DNA of 64,000 nucleotides from JAKZVK01 sp965248255 (GCA_965248255.1 CBDFIW010000004.1:2666001-2730000), one strand, 5' to 3'; shown: positions 1 through 9,277, counted from the stretch's first letter. Translations and numbers: made by a program. Notes: generated from the letters alone by a model not told the origin.

Positions 1-829
1 GCACGACATCAAACAAGCCGACCCGTTCCCTATCCAAGAGTAGTTCTAGCTGGTGGGTGTCTCTCAAACCCGCAACCTGTTCGTCTCGGTCCCGCGTCAG
101 CCGGATCACGATGTCGTACTCCCCGTCCAGCGGAAAGGTGTGAGGAAACAGTGTCCCGCCGCGAGTGCCGACCGGGAGTTCCTCAAACGGCCACTCCTGG
201 GTGAGGTCCGGCTTCATCTTGATGGTCTCGACAGCGAGGGAGGAAACCGGCCTCCCCACCGCCAAGCGACTGATCTTGTCCGCCGCTGATACATAGCTTT
301 CCAGCAATGTCGGGGAAAGGTCCGTTACCGTGATGTTGTCAAAGCCCTGACTGGACTCATCTCGCGGCAGCAGGGAAGAGAGGTCCACATCGAGGGCAAG
401 AAGGTCGCGGATGGCGTTCTGGTATTCAGTGCGTGTAAGTCGCCGCAAGGTGTCCGTACGGCCAGGGTTGGTCTGCGCCGCGGCTGCACTGTCCAACGAG
501 ACCTCCAGCGAATACACCGCCGCCTCATAGGTTGTCTCATCCGGTCTCGGAAGCCCCACGGGAGGCATCTGGCGTGCGCGAAGTTTACGCACCACCTTCT
601 CCCAGGTCTCCGCATTCTCCTCCACCGGGTCAGCGCTTACCACGTCGAGTGCGAGCTCGGCCGTTTTCACGCTGTCGTTGTGGCAGGAGGTGCAGTACTG
701 ATCGACGAGGAGCTGGTGTGGGGCTGTAGGCGGCGCGGGCTGCTGCGCCTCCAATGTGCACAGAAACCCGCCGGCCGCGAGCAGACCCGCCAGGCAGATA
801 TGGACCCGCAGTTTCCAATAGTTCAGCAC
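1..829 (-). CDS. Secreted DUF1587/DUF1592-type cytochrome c protein (partial, C-terminus off the window)
   Basis: The reading frame stays open to the left edge, so only about 276 N-terminal residues are present. A GTG at 829 gives a basic N-terminus and a hydrophobic stretch (residues 11-24) consistent with a Sec signal. A single c-type heme motif CTSCH lies at residues 46-50. Downstream come the phrases WEKVVRKLRA, PNPGRTDTLRRLTRTEYQNA and GFDNI, which recur in the large DUF1587/DUF1592 cytochrome-like proteins of Acidobacteria and Planctomycetes. Those proteins are exported and their function is unknown, although they often sit next to DUF1501 partners. The partner would lie outside this window. 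An earlier in-frame GTG (near 865) is possible, since no strong ribosome binding site decides the start. Family assignment is firm; function is not. Confidence 0.85.
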   Translation of the reverse strand, partial: MLNYWKLRVHICLAGLLAAGGFLCTLEAQQPAPPTAPHQLLVDQYCTSCHNDSVKTAELALDVVSADPVEENAETWEKVVRKLRARQMPPVGLPRPDETTYEAAVYSLEVSLDSAAAAQTNPGRTDTLRRLTRTEYQNAIRDLLALDVDLSSLLPRDESSQGFDNITVTDLSPTLLESYVSAADKISRLAVGRPVSSLAVETIKMKPDLTQEWPFEELPVGTRGGTLFPHTFPLDGEYDIVIRLTRDRDEQVAGLRDTHQLELLLDRERVGLFDVV

Positions 830-1738
830 AGGCCGCCTATCCTGGTCGAAAGAGACTTCCAGATTCACCGAGTTAGCATACTATGTTCTTGTCACGAGGC
901 AGACCACAAAAACCATCGTAAGACTGCCTCTTCGTATCCTAGCCGTTTCAGGTTGATCCGGTTCGATCTGGTCTAGATTCCCGCAGAAAGCCGTGCTGCT
1001 CACTTCGGTCCGTCGGTTCACCACCCCCACAATACGCTGAGCCTGCTTTTCATAGCCGGTTAGTACTCATAGATTTTCAAAAGCAATTTCCGCCATCCTT
1101 TCAATCACTTGCCTTCCCGGATGCCCGTCGGCCCGCAACCGGTTCGTATACTGGAGGCGAGGAAACCTTGACAATTATACGGAACCCCACCAGGCCAATA
1201 GCGGCGGACACCGCGCCCCAGCCGTCCCCTCCCGTACCCTCAGTCGCCCTTGGGTATGTAGCCGCACTGGCCCAATGGGCGGTCACCCATGGGTAACGAA
1301 TCTTTACAAGCCGCATTGGCAAGCAGAGCTTTGCGGGCAAAAGCGCGCCTTTGCGGGCGTTCCGCCGACGCAAACCCCGCACTCACCCCGTCTCAGGAGC
1401 GAGCCCTCCCCGCTTGGCTCAGGTCCCGCTCCATCGCGGCCGCCTCCGAGCCTCTGGGTAGCAAGGCTCAAGAGGGAACCACGCAGACGAAACGAACCCA
1501 ATTTCGCCGAAGATCCTTGGAGTTAAGGGTTTGGGGGCGAATCCGGAGTCCGGCGGTGTCGGGGCCAGGGCGTCTTCCTGCGTTCAGGGCATGTCCGGAT
1601 CCGCGTCAATCTAGCTGGCGCCCGGCCATGGTGACGTGCTGCCCGCCAAATAGATCGCTCTTGCGCGGTTGGGCACGAAATGAAGCGGCCTGTTGCGGTA
1701 CGCCCGGCCAACGGCACCGGTCCGTCATACTCGAAGGC
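830..1738. other. Intergenic region of about 0.9 kb
   Basis: No convincing gene was found. The frame of the downstream dehydratase stays open back to 1289, but the upstream 150 codons are Arg/Pro/Ser-rich and absent from YjhG relatives, so they are not counted as protein. A TTGACA-like hexamer followed by TTATAC occurs near 1170-1181 without a convincing gene start behind it. Positions 1484-1520 carry a short stretch (ACGAAACGAACCCAATTTC) discussed under findings. Confidence 0.5.
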
Positions 1739-3682
1739 ATGATGCGCGAGATCCTCGACTCGGGTGATCGATCGATCTATGACATCAAGACCCGTGCGCC
1801 GGGCCCTACAGGAAGCCTCCCCCTCACCGCGGAGATGCTGCGCCGGCGACCGAGCGGCGACATCTTTGGGTGGACGCAGGACGCCGGCATGGGCTGGGAT
1901 CCCGCCACGCTCGGCGGCAAGGAGTTCCTGATCCTCAGCACCCAGGGCGGTATCCGCGCGCCCGACGGCACTCCGATCGCACTCGGCTACCACACCGGCC
2001 ACTTTGAAGTCGGCCTACTAATGCAAGAGGCCGCCGAGGAGCTGAAAGCGCGCGGCGCGATCCCCTTCGCCGGATTCTGCAGCGATCCCTGCGACGGCCG
2101 CACGCAGGGCACCCCCGGCATGATGGACAGCCTGCCCTATCGCAACGACGCCGCCCAGGTCTTCCGCCGGCTGATCCGCTCGCTGCCCACGCGCCGCGGC
2201 GTGCTGGGCGTGGCCACCTGCGACAAGGGCCTGCCCGCGATGATGATCGCGCTGGCCTCGATGCACGACCTGCCAACCGTGCTCGTGCCGGGTGGCGTTA
2301 CGCTGCCGGCATCGGATGGCGAAGACGCCGGTGCAGTGCAGAGCATCGGCGCCCGGTTCTCGCACGGCAAGCTCACGCTGGAGGAGGCGTCCGAGCTAGG
2401 CTGTCGCGCCTGCGGATCGCCGGGCGGCGGCTGCCAGTTCCTGGGTACCGCCGCTACCGCGCAGGTCGTCAGCGAGGCACTGGGACTATCACTGCCGCAC
2501 TCAGCGCTGGCACCCTCGGGCCAAGCCGTGTGGAAGGATGCTGCGCGCCGCTCGGCCCGCGCCGTGCAGCACCTGGAAATCAGTGGCATCACAACCAAGG
2601 ACGTGCTCACCGAAGCGTCCGTGCGCAACGCCATGGCGGTACACGCCGCGTTCGGCGGCTCGACGAACTTGCTGCTTCATCTTCCCGCCGTGGCTTTCGC
2701 CGCAGGCCTGCCGCGTCCCACCGTGGAGGAGTGGGCTAACGTCAACCGCCGCGTGCCGCGCCTGGTCGACGTGTTGCCCAACGGTCCGCGCATGCATCCG
2801 ACCGTCCAGGTGTTTCTCGCCGGGGGCGTCCCGGAGGTGATGTTACACCTTAGGCGTATGGGCTTGCTCGAAACGTCGGCGCTCACCGCTACCGGGAAAC
2901 CGCTCGCCTCGGTGCTCGACTGGTGGGAAGGATCTGATCGTCGTCGGCACTTCCGCGATGTTCTGCGCGAGAATGACGGCATCGATCCCGGCGACGTCAT
3001 CATGAACCCCGACAAGGCGCGTGCCGAGGGCCTCACCAGCACGATCACCTTCTGCCGCGGCAATCTCGCCCCCGAAGGCTCGGTCGTCAAGAGCACGGCG
3101 ATCCACCCTGCTGTCGTGGACTCCGACGGCGTCTATCACAAGACGGGGCCGGCGCGGGTGTTTCTGCGGGAGGCCGACGCGATCGAAGCGATCCGGTCAG
3201 GCGGCATCGAGGCGGGCGATGTGATGGTCCTGATCTGCCTGGGGCCGATGGGCTCGGGCATGGAGGAGATCTATCAGATCACCTCCGCGCTCAAATACCT
3301 CCCATTCGGCCGGCAGGTCGCCGTGATCACCGACGCGCGTTTCTCGGGCGTCTCGACGGGCGCCTGCATCGGTCACGTTGGCCCGGAAGCGCTGGCCGGC
3401 GGGCCGATCGGCAAAGTGCGCGAAGGCGACCGCATCGAGATCACGATCGACCGCAACCGGCTCGAGGGGAGCATCGACCTCGTCGGTCAGCAGGACGAGA
3501 CCTTCGGATCCGCAAGAGGCGCGCAGGTGCTCGCCGCCCGCCCCGCGCGCGACGACCTCTCACCCCACCCGGGCCTGCCCGACGACACGAGACTCTGGGC
3601 GGAACTACAGCGCGTGAGCGGTGGCACCTGGGGTGGATGCGTCTACGACGTCGATGCCATTCTATCGGCACTCGGCCGATAG
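1739..3682 (+). CDS. yjhG: YjhG/YagF-type dehydratase (D-xylonate dehydratase-like, IlvD/Edd family)
   Basis: The 647-residue product follows E. coli YjhG almost end to end: LPLTAEMLRRRPSGD, SDPCDGRTQGT, ATCDKGLPA, GSPGGGCQF, HAAFGGSTNLLLH, FSGVSTGACIGHVGPEALAG and a matching C-terminus. The three Cys of the Fe-S cluster site (in DPCDG, TCDKG and GGGCQ) are all present. This family dehydrates aldonic acids such as D-xylonate to the 2-keto-3-deoxy acid, and the length matches the usual ~650 residues. The ATG at 1739 is chosen because similarity begins there. It follows AAGG closely and a CATACT hexamer 7 nt upstream. No xylose-pathway partner is adjacent, so the true substrate is open. A terminator follows. 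Confidence 0.93.
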   Translation: MMREILDSGDRSIYDIKTRAPGPTGSLPLTAEMLRRRPSGDIFGWTQDAGMGWDPATLGGKEFLILSTQGGIRAPDGTPIALGYHTGHFEVGLLMQEAAEELKARGAIPFAGFCSDPCDGRTQGTPGMMDSLPYRNDAAQVFRRLIRSLPTRRGVLGVATCDKGLPAMMIALASMHDLPTVLVPGGVTLPASDGEDAGAVQSIGARFSHGKLTLEEASELGCRACGSPGGGCQFLGTAATAQVVSEALGLSLPHSALAPSGQAVWKDAARRSARAVQHLEISGITTKDVLTEASVRNAMAVHAAFGGSTNLLLHLPAVAFAAGLPRPTVEEWANVNRRVPRLVDVLPNGPRMHPTVQVFLAGGVPEVMLHLRRMGLLETSALTATGKPLASVLDWWEGSDRRRHFRDVLRENDGIDPGDVIMNPDKARAEGLTSTITFCRGNLAPEGSVVKSTAIHPAVVDSDGVYHKTGPARVFLREADAIEAIRSGGIEAGDVMVLICLGPMGSGMEEIYQITSALKYLPFGRQVAVITDARFSGVSTGACIGHVGPEALAGGPIGKVREGDRIEITIDRNRLEGSIDLVGQQDETFGSARGAQVLAARPARDDLSPHPGLPDDTRLWAELQRVSGGTWGGCVYDVDAILSALGR

Positions 3683-3689
3683 GGGCGTC

Positions 3690-3719
3690 GCCTCGGTGGT
3701 GTCTCAGTCGGGGCTTTTT
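3690..3719 (+). terminator. Intrinsic terminator after the YjhG-type dehydratase
   Basis: GCCTCG (3690-3695) can pair with CGGGGC (3709-3714), including one G-U pair, and is followed by TTTTT at 3715-3719. It lies 8 nt past the stop codon, on the same strand as the dehydratase gene. Confidence 0.6.
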
Positions 3720-3847
3720 GTGCAGGGCCTGGGACGAGTACTGATGTCCGAATCGACGACGGTCAGAACGGGAATTGCGGGCGGCTCAACGCTGCAGAAC
3801 TAGAGCTTTTCGTTCACATCGTCTGGCTCGCCGATACGGTTCGAACC

Positions 3848-4264
3848 CTAACGTTTAGGTTTCGTTGACGCCGTCCCACGCAACCGGTTGGGACGCCCTG
3901 CTTGCTGTGAGCGGCTGTGGCCGGGGCCACTCCTGGAGTATCCTCTGCTGTTGCCCGACCGAGCCCCACCGAAGCCGTGGGCCTTCCGAAAGGCCCGCGG
4001 CCGATGGCGCCAGCGGGCGGCATTCAGCCGCGCATCCATCAGCTGTTCAGAGAAATCAACGTGAGGGCCGTTGATCTGTAGCGGACGGAGCCGTTCGATC
4101 AGGGCCGACAGCTCCTCGGAGGGTTCGATCACCGTGGCTGCGGGGTTGGCGGCGGCGAGCGGTTCCACCACGAACTTCGCCGGTTCTCCGTCCCCGGCCC
4201 AAACAGGCAGCACGACCAAACACACCAACAATCCGCCTTGTAGCGCTGTGGCAGGTCTGGTCAC
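3848..4264 (-). CDS. Small secreted hypothetical protein
   Basis: A 138-residue frame starts at GTG 4264, preceded by AAGGTG at good spacing and by a strong promoter-like pair (TTGACA at 4357-4362 and GATACT at 4333-4338, 18 nt apart). The first ~23 residues look like a cleavable signal (hydrophobic GGLLVCLVVLPVWAG). A plausible acidic mature segment, rich in Glu, Leu and Ala, follows. From about residue 84 the composition turns very Arg/Ser/Gly-rich, as if the frame had shifted, so the C-terminal half may be broken or not a true protein. I recognise no family. The promoter and signal peptide are the main reasons to keep it. Confidence 0.45.
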   Translation of the reverse strand: MTRPATALQGGLLVCLVVLPVWAGDGEPAKFVVEPLAAANPAATVIEPSEELSALIERLRPLQINGPHVDFSEQLMDARLNAARWRHRPRAFRKAHGFGGARSGNSRGYSRSGPGHSRSQQAGRPNRLRGTASTKPKR

Positions 4265-4332
4265 GACACCTTGTGATGAGATGGCTCGGAGTTGTCCTTC
4301 CGATACCGGCGTTAACCACCAGTCTGCTCAGG

Positions 4333-4362
4333 AGTATCTACCTTCTTGCCGGTTTGTGTCAA
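4333..4362 (-). promoter_or_regulatory. Sigma70-type promoter for the small secreted protein
   Basis: On the minus strand TTGACA (4357-4362) and GATACT (4333-4338) are separated by 18 nt and point toward the gene starting at 4264, leaving a leader of roughly 60 nt. Confidence 0.5.
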
Positions 4363-4515
4363 GACCGCTAGTCCATCCCTTCAAGGGGTTTCGTGCGAGT
4401 TTTGGCAACGATTTCGGTGATTGTTCCTTGCGGTCGCGGCTGGCAAGTTCCCTATATTGGGAGGACGGGAGCAGTACGGTAGCCCACTTTTGCTCTTGGC
4501 GTGCGGGAGTTTCTC

Positions 4516-5118
4516 ATGAGGGTCCAGATATTCTCCGACATTCACAATGACCTACAGCGGCTGGAGGCGCTGGTCGCCGAGTCCGCGGACGTCTATATCT
4601 CCGCGGGCGACCTGGTGAGTTGGGCCAAGGGGTTGGGAGACTGTGGGAAGATCCTCGAACCCCTGGGTGAGAAGGTATGGGTACTGCCGGGCAATCACGA
4701 GTCGGCCGATCAGATCGGCAAGTTCTGTGACCGCTTCGGCCTCCGAAACTTCCACGAGCAGGTCTTCGAAGCCGGTGGTTACCGTTTCGCCGGGCTGGGT
4801 TACTCGAACCCCACGCCGTTCAACACGCCCGGCGAGTACACCGAAGAAGAACTGTCCGAGAGGTTGGCGAAGTTCGCGGGGCTCTCACCGCTGGTGTTGG
4901 TTTGCCATGCCCCGCCGCTGGAGACCGACCTTGACGGCACCAAGCCCGGACAGCACTTTGGCAGCCGCGTCGTCCGCGAGTTCCTCGAGACCCAGCAGCC
5001 CGATTACTTCTTCTGCGGGCACATTCACGAAGCGGCGGGGAACGAGATCATGTTGGGCAAGACGGTCGCCCGCAACGTTGGCAAGCAGGGTCATTTGCTC
5101 GAGTTGGACGTGGCGTAG
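4516..5118 (+). CDS. Metallophosphoesterase family protein
   Basis: A 200-residue calcineurin-like phosphoesterase. The five metal-site motifs are visible in order: SDIHND near the N-terminus, SAGDLV (GDxV), PGNHE (GNHE), a VCHAPP segment, and CGHIHE near the C-terminus. Such small cytosolic enzymes cleave phosphomono- or phosphodiesters with two metal ions; the substrate cannot be read from sequence. The ATG at 4516 is preferred over a GTG 15 nt upstream because GGGAG lies at normal spacing before it and the first motif begins five residues in. It is a single gene flanked by convergent and divergent neighbours. Confidence 0.88.
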   Translation: MRVQIFSDIHNDLQRLEALVAESADVYISAGDLVSWAKGLGDCGKILEPLGEKVWVLPGNHESADQIGKFCDRFGLRNFHEQVFEAGGYRFAGLGYSNPTPFNTPGEYTEEELSERLAKFAGLSPLVLVCHAPPLETDLDGTKPGQHFGSRVVREFLETQQPDYFFCGHIHEAAGNEIMLGKTVARNVGKQGHLLELDVA

Positions 5119-5176
5119 GGCGTCGCAGCAGGACTGCTGCCAGGCCGGGTAAGACACCGACTCGGACGCTGGGAGT

Positions 5177-6814
5177 TCATTCCAGCGCTTCCCGCAACAG
5201 CCGCCCGTCGGGCTCGGTCGGCATCTGTAACCCAATCAACATCCCTAACGTCGGCGCCAGGTCTTCCGGGCCCGCCGGCTTGCCGTAGCGACCGGGCTTG
5301 ATCCCCGGCCCCCACAACATCAGCGGGACGTGACGGTCGTAGTCATAGGGCGAGCCGTGGCCGGTGCTGCCTTGCGAGCGGTCGACGTAGTGATACTCCT
5401 TCAGGCGCACGATGAGGTGTTGGCTGCGCCGCTCGTGGAACGAGTTGACGTACAGAGGCCGGTAGGGGTCGTCGTGTTGCGGGTCGCCCAACAGATCGGC
5501 GTGAGTGTAGACCTTTTCGACGAAGCCAGTCTCGAGCAGCGCCTCGCGGCCTAGCGCTTCGGCCTCGGCGCGCGGGACGCCGCCTTTGTCGAGTTCTTCC
5601 AAGTCGAAGAAGATGTGCGGCGGATCGAAGTAGGCAACGACCTTGCGGGCTCTTGGGAAACGCTCCCGCACGGCGCGCGTAACGGCGTCCGGCAGCTCCG
5701 GCTTGGGAAAGCGCTTGGATGGCACCCCCTGCTTCTCGAGATACTCGACGAGCGGCAGCGCACCATGGTCCGACGTTAGCCCGATGACGGTTTGATCCAG
5801 CCCGACCTTCCGGTCTATCGCTCGGAACAGCCGGCCCAAGACCCGGTCGAGCCGAAGCATGGTGTCCAAAGCCTCCTGGCTCAACGGCCCGTAGGGATGC
5901 CCTACCCGGTCGAGGCCTGCGAGACTCACGGCCAGAAGATCGGTCGTGTTATCGGACCCCAACTCATAACCCTCGATCGCAGCTAGGGCGCCTTCGAGAA
6001 CGACCTCGTCGCAGAAGCCGGAGTCCATAAGCTGCGTGTAGAAGTCCTTTTCCGGCGGTCGCGAGGTCCAGTTGTGGGGGAAGGTGTGGCCTTGGCCGAA
6101 GTTTTCCGCCGGGAAGGCATCCTCGCGGGCGTGCCGCCGATACAACTCCACGTCTGGCCGCAGGCGCTCCCACGGTTTCATTGCAAACCGGTCCGCCGGA
6201 CGATTGTGATTCAACTTCTTTATCCATGCCGGCGCTTGACGGTGGTAGTAGCTGCTCGTGACCCAGCATCCGCATTGGGTCGAAAACCAGTACGCTCCGT
6301 CGGCCTCTCGCCCGGCCAGCAGAATCGCGGAACGGTCCTTCAAGGCGACGGACACGGCGCGCGCATCGGGGTTTTTTCTCTTGAGCCGGTCGCCGAGCGT
6401 GTCGGCGAGCAGTCGTCGCGGCGATGACGTGCTGCCGGCGCCTCCCACGGTGTTCTCCGCGGGGTCGAACACCGAGACGACGCGCTTCTTGAGGTGCGGG
6501 TCGTAGAAGTTGTTGGCTGTGATGCCCGTGTGGGAGGGGTGCATGCCGGTCGAAATGGCGGCGTGCCCGGGTGCGGTCAGGGTGATGCCGTGTCGGAACC
6601 TGGCGTTGGTGAAGGAGGCGCCCTCATCGAGCAGTGTGCGCAGTCCGTCGCGGAACAGCCCGTCAAGCTCGGTGAGGCGGTCAAAGCGGAGTTGATCGAT
6701 GACGATCAACACGGCCAGCCGCGGGAAGGACGAGACCGGGGGCCCGGCCAGCACAGCCGCAAGCGCCAGGGCAACTGTCGCACCCAGGACGGCGAGTGCG
6801 AATGCTTTTCTCAC
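5177..6814 (-). CDS. Exported alkaline phosphatase / type I phosphodiesterase family (PafA-like)
   Basis: The 545-residue product has an N-terminal signal-like hydrophobic stretch (residues 4-24). The alkaline phosphatase superfamily metal and nucleophile residues follow: Asp40 in VIDQLRFD, Thr80 in TLTAPGHAA (nucleophile position as in PafA), SLAGLDRVGH, LTSDHGALP and a C-terminal GSTGHGSPYDYDRHVP. Thr rather than Ser and the TAPGHA context fit PafA and related phosphatases that hydrolyse phosphomonoesters in the periplasm. Its start overlaps the stop of the DUF2007 gene by 4 bp, so the two are likely cotranscribed. A phosphorus-scavenging role would fit with the porin at 53.6 kb, but that link is inference. 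Confidence 0.87.
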   Translation of the reverse strand: MRKAFALAVLGATVALALAAVLAGPPVSSFPRLAVLIVIDQLRFDRLTELDGLFRDGLRTLLDEGASFTNARFRHGITLTAPGHAAISTGMHPSHTGITANNFYDPHLKKRVVSVFDPAENTVGGAGSTSSPRRLLADTLGDRLKRKNPDARAVSVALKDRSAILLAGREADGAYWFSTQCGCWVTSSYYHRQAPAWIKKLNHNRPADRFAMKPWERLRPDVELYRRHAREDAFPAENFGQGHTFPHNWTSRPPEKDFYTQLMDSGFCDEVVLEGALAAIEGYELGSDNTTDLLAVSLAGLDRVGHPYGPLSQEALDTMLRLDRVLGRLFRAIDRKVGLDQTVIGLTSDHGALPLVEYLEKQGVPSKRFPKPELPDAVTRAVRERFPRARKVVAYFDPPHIFFDLEELDKGGVPRAEAEALGREALLETGFVEKVYTHADLLGDPQHDDPYRPLYVNSFHERRSQHLIVRLKEYHYVDRSQGSTGHGSPYDYDRHVPLMLWGPGIKPGRYGKPAGPEDLAPTLGMLIGLQMPTEPDGRLLREALE

Positions 6815-7104
6815 TCGGGCGCTTCTCCGGCGGCTGCTGTTCGGCCGGCCCCTCCAGCCTCTTCGATCAGCTTCTCCGCATCTTCCTTGTCAGAGGCGAG
6901 AACCTTGATCGACACCCTGCCCACAGGGACCATGGGTACGTTCTCCCGGACGATCAGAGATTGCAACCCGGCCGACTCCAGTAGGCCGTGGATCGCCTCG
7001 GCCTCGACCTCGGCGGCATGAGAGCGCGATGCGAACACGGTGACGAACTCGTCCTTGTTGTAACGGTCGGAGGTGTCGGGGTCGGGGTTGTCTTGGTCGG
7101 ACAA
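6811..7104 (-). CDS. DUF2007-type small protein
   Basis: A 97-residue acidic protein with the DUF2007 signature: FVTVFASRSHAAEVEAEAIHG, then ESAGLQSLIVRENVP, then a strand ending IKVLASDKEDAEKLIEEA. DUF2007 is annotated as a putative signal-transducing domain and has a small ferredoxin-like fold, with no established activity. The TTG start at 7104 is supported by GGGAGG 8 nt upstream. It overlaps the phosphatase downstream by 4 bp, suggesting translational coupling. Confidence 0.75.
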   Translation of the reverse strand: MSDQDNPDPDTSDRYNKDEFVTVFASRSHAAEVEAEAIHGLLESAGLQSLIVRENVPMVPVGRVSIKVLASDKEDAEKLIEEAGGAGRTAAAGEAPE

Positions 7105-7187
7105 GGTAAGCCTCCCGGCAAGGCGCGTAGAACAGTTCCCGACCGGCGGGCACTCGATGTCCGGTCAGTCTATATAATCATTGCACG

Positions 7188-7439
7188 ATGGCCACCGGGC
7201 CCACCGCCGCCGAAATCGAAGTCGAACGAAAGAAAACGCGCCGTCTTCAGTTCATGATGTCGATGGTGATGAGCGTCATTGGTCAAAACGATCGCATGAG
7301 TGTCGAGGAGGCGAGTGAGCTGATCGCCTCGGCCCGCAAGGCGGCCCTGACGATGTTCCCCGGCAAAGAGCTGGCCTACGATCTGATTTACCGGCCACGG
7401 TTTCAACGGTTGATGACCGAGAAGTACCGTTTGCAGTAG
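7188..7439 (+). CDS. Small conserved-looking hypothetical protein
   Basis: The 83-residue charged protein has no signal or membrane segment. Residues 5-25 are Glu/Lys/Arg-rich and probably helical, followed by a Met-rich helix and a segment ending in LMTEKYRLQ. I do not recognise a named family. A perfect TATAAT at 7173-7178 ends 9 nt before the ATG, so transcription would begin at or just before the start codon. It is divergent from the DUF2007-phosphatase pair. Confidence 0.6.
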   Translation: MATGPTAAEIEVERKKTRRLQFMMSMVMSVIGQNDRMSVEEASELIASARKAALTMFPGKELAYDLIYRPRFQRLMTEKYRLQ

Positions 7440-7451
7440 GGGCGTGGCGCC

Positions 7452-7877
7452 TTACGCCTGCCGGGTTCCGGCTTGCCGGCGCGTGAACGACCTCAGGGAC
7501 CAATTCAAGGCGAGCAGAAAGGACGTTCCAGCTAAGCCCATGATCGCGTAGGCCTTCATCAGGTCAAGTGCCAACCATCGGTCGAACCTTGCGCCTTTCA
7601 TCAAGCCCGGATGCCAGAAAAATCCATCCAGTGTCCAAGCAAGCATGAACCCGAACCAGACTGACGCACATAGCAGCAGCAAGACCGGAAGTCGTTCCGC
7701 AAGACCCCTTCGCAGCAGCCAGAGTTGCGAGATGACACACAACAACAGAGCCCACCCCCCGCCCAGGACGAGCGGTGCCGGCGGACTAAGGAGCCGACTG
7801 GCCTCGACGAAGATCAAAAGGGAAAGCCAAAGGCCGAGGGCGTTCGCTATCAGCCACAAGATCACTTCTCGGATCAT
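7452..7877 (-). CDS. Small integral membrane protein, four predicted membrane helices
   Basis: A 141-residue hydrophobic protein with about four predicted membrane helices: VILWLIANALGLWLSLLIFV, LVLGGGWALLLCVISQLWLL, LPVLLLLCASVWFGFMLAW and AYAIMGLAGTSFLLALNW. The ATG at 7877 overlaps the stop of the CCA-adding enzyme (ATGA), which implies a coupled operon. I do not recognise a family, and there is no motif from which to infer an activity. Confidence 0.65.
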   Translation of the reverse strand: MIREVILWLIANALGLWLSLLIFVEASRLLSPPAPLVLGGGWALLLCVISQLWLLRRGLAERLPVLLLLCASVWFGFMLAWTLDGFFWHPGLMKGARFDRWLALDLMKAYAIMGLAGTSFLLALNWSLRSFTRRQAGTRQA

Positions 7878-9247
7878 GAACGTCTGGTTACCGGGCACCG
7901 ACGTTCGGAAGACCGAGGCCCGCCCATCGGTTCGCCGTTCGGGCACGCATACCTTTCCCTAATATACGCCAGCGCCACCGCCCCGTCGGTCAAACGTCCC
8001 TCGAGCTGAGCGTCCTCGACGTCGGACAGGATCGTTTGGAAGGCCGGTCCGGGCTCGTATCCCTCGGCGATCAAATCGTCCCCGGTGAGTAGCCGCGGCG
8101 GGCGCAGGACTTCTTGCGGCAACTCGACCAGCTTGTCGCAAACAAACTCGTAGGCCCCCAAACTGCCGTGGCTCGACAGGCAGTCCAAGCGATGCAGTTC
8201 GACGTGCTCCTCAAACCTGGGCATCCGCAGGAACCTCTTGAGCTTGCTCGCCCGCATCACGGGCGTGTCTTTGAACCGCATGTGCTGTCCGACGAGCGCC
8301 ATCACCTGGTCCGTGTCGTTTCGGGAGTAGCGCAAGCGCGTGCAGATCTCCTCGGCCATGCGAACGCCCTCGTCCACGTGCCCGTCGAACCGAATGCGCT
8401 CCGCGACACGATAAGTGCCCGGCTTACCGACATCGTGGAGCAGCATTCCCAGGGCGAGAGTGATGGTGGGGTCTTGCATCTGCTCGAGCATGAGCAAGGT
8501 GTGTGTCCACACATCGCCCTCGGGATGGAACTCCGGCGGCTGTTCGACGCCCTTCATCGCCGACACCTCCGGCAGGACGACTTCCAGTAGCCTCGACGCG
8601 TCGAGCAACTCGAAGCCGCGCCGCGCCGCACCTTCGGTGAGAATGCCGCTGAGCTCGTCGCGGATGCGCTCGGCGGAGATTGCGGTGATTTCACCGGCCT
8701 GCTCGATGATCGCCTTCAAGGTCCGCTGCTCGATGGAGAAACCGAGGCGGGCGGCGAAGCGGACGCCCCGCAGCATACGTAGTTTGTCTTCCGCGAACCG
8801 CTTGGATGGATCTCCGATGGCGCGGATGAGACGCGCCTCAAGATCCACTCGTCCGCCGACGTAGTCGAGGTATCGGTCCGCGGCCGGGTCGTAGAGCAGC
8901 CCGTTGACAGTGAAGTCGCGGCGCTGGACGTCTTGCTCGGCGCTGCGAGTAAAGCTGACGCCTTCGGGGTGGCGTCCGTCACGGTAGTCATGGTCGGTGC
9001 GGAAAGTAGCGACCTCTATCTGGCTCTCTTCCTTGCGGACCAAGACGACGCCAAAATGGGCGCCGACGGGCAGCGCGTCCGGAAAGCACGTGACGATCTG
9101 CTCGGGCAGCGCGTCGGTCGCCACGTCATAGTCCTTGGCCTCGACGCCCAGCAGCATGTCACGTACACAGCCGCCGGCGAGGTAGGCGGAATGACCCTTC
9201 GCTCGTAGCGCGTTGATGATTTGTAGCGATAGTTCGCGAGAAGTCAC
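7874..9247 (-). CDS. cca: CCA tRNA nucleotidyltransferase / poly(A) polymerase family with HD domain
   Basis: The 457-residue enzyme has the class II nucleotidyltransferase head: AGGCVRDMLLG (residues 24-34), the metal-binding pair Asp39/Asp41 in DYDVAT, RRDFTVNG and the RMLRGVRFAARLGF segment. A C-terminal HD phosphohydrolase-like domain carries MLLHDVGKP. Family members add or repair the 3' CCA of tRNA, though some bacterial relatives are poly(A) polymerases and sequence alone does not exclude that. The start is GTG at 9247, just before the first helix. The downstream membrane-protein gene overlaps it by 4 bp. Confidence 0.92.
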   Translation of the reverse strand: MTSRELSLQIINALRAKGHSAYLAGGCVRDMLLGVEAKDYDVATDALPEQIVTCFPDALPVGAHFGVVLVRKEESQIEVATFRTDHDYRDGRHPEGVSFTRSAEQDVQRRDFTVNGLLYDPAADRYLDYVGGRVDLEARLIRAIGDPSKRFAEDKLRMLRGVRFAARLGFSIEQRTLKAIIEQAGEITAISAERIRDELSGILTEGAARRGFELLDASRLLEVVLPEVSAMKGVEQPPEFHPEGDVWTHTLLMLEQMQDPTITLALGMLLHDVGKPGTYRVAERIRFDGHVDEGVRMAEEICTRLRYSRNDTDQVMALVGQHMRFKDTPVMRASKLKRFLRMPRFEEHVELHRLDCLSSHGSLGAYEFVCDKLVELPQEVLRPPRLLTGDDLIAEGYEPGPAFQTILSDVEDAQLEGRLTDGAVALAYIRERYACPNGEPMGGPRSSERRCPVTRRS

Positions 9248-9277
9248 GGATGATTGCTCCGGCCCTACATTGCTGTC

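Noticed and set aside
1289..1738. N-terminal extension of the YjhG-type dehydratase
   Set aside because: Open in frame, but Arg/Pro/Ser-rich and with no counterpart in YjhG; similarity begins at 1739, where a -10-like element and AAGG also sit.
3838..3850. GGTTCGAACCC, a tRNA T-arm-like string
   Set aside because: No acceptor, D or anticodon stems can be drawn around it.
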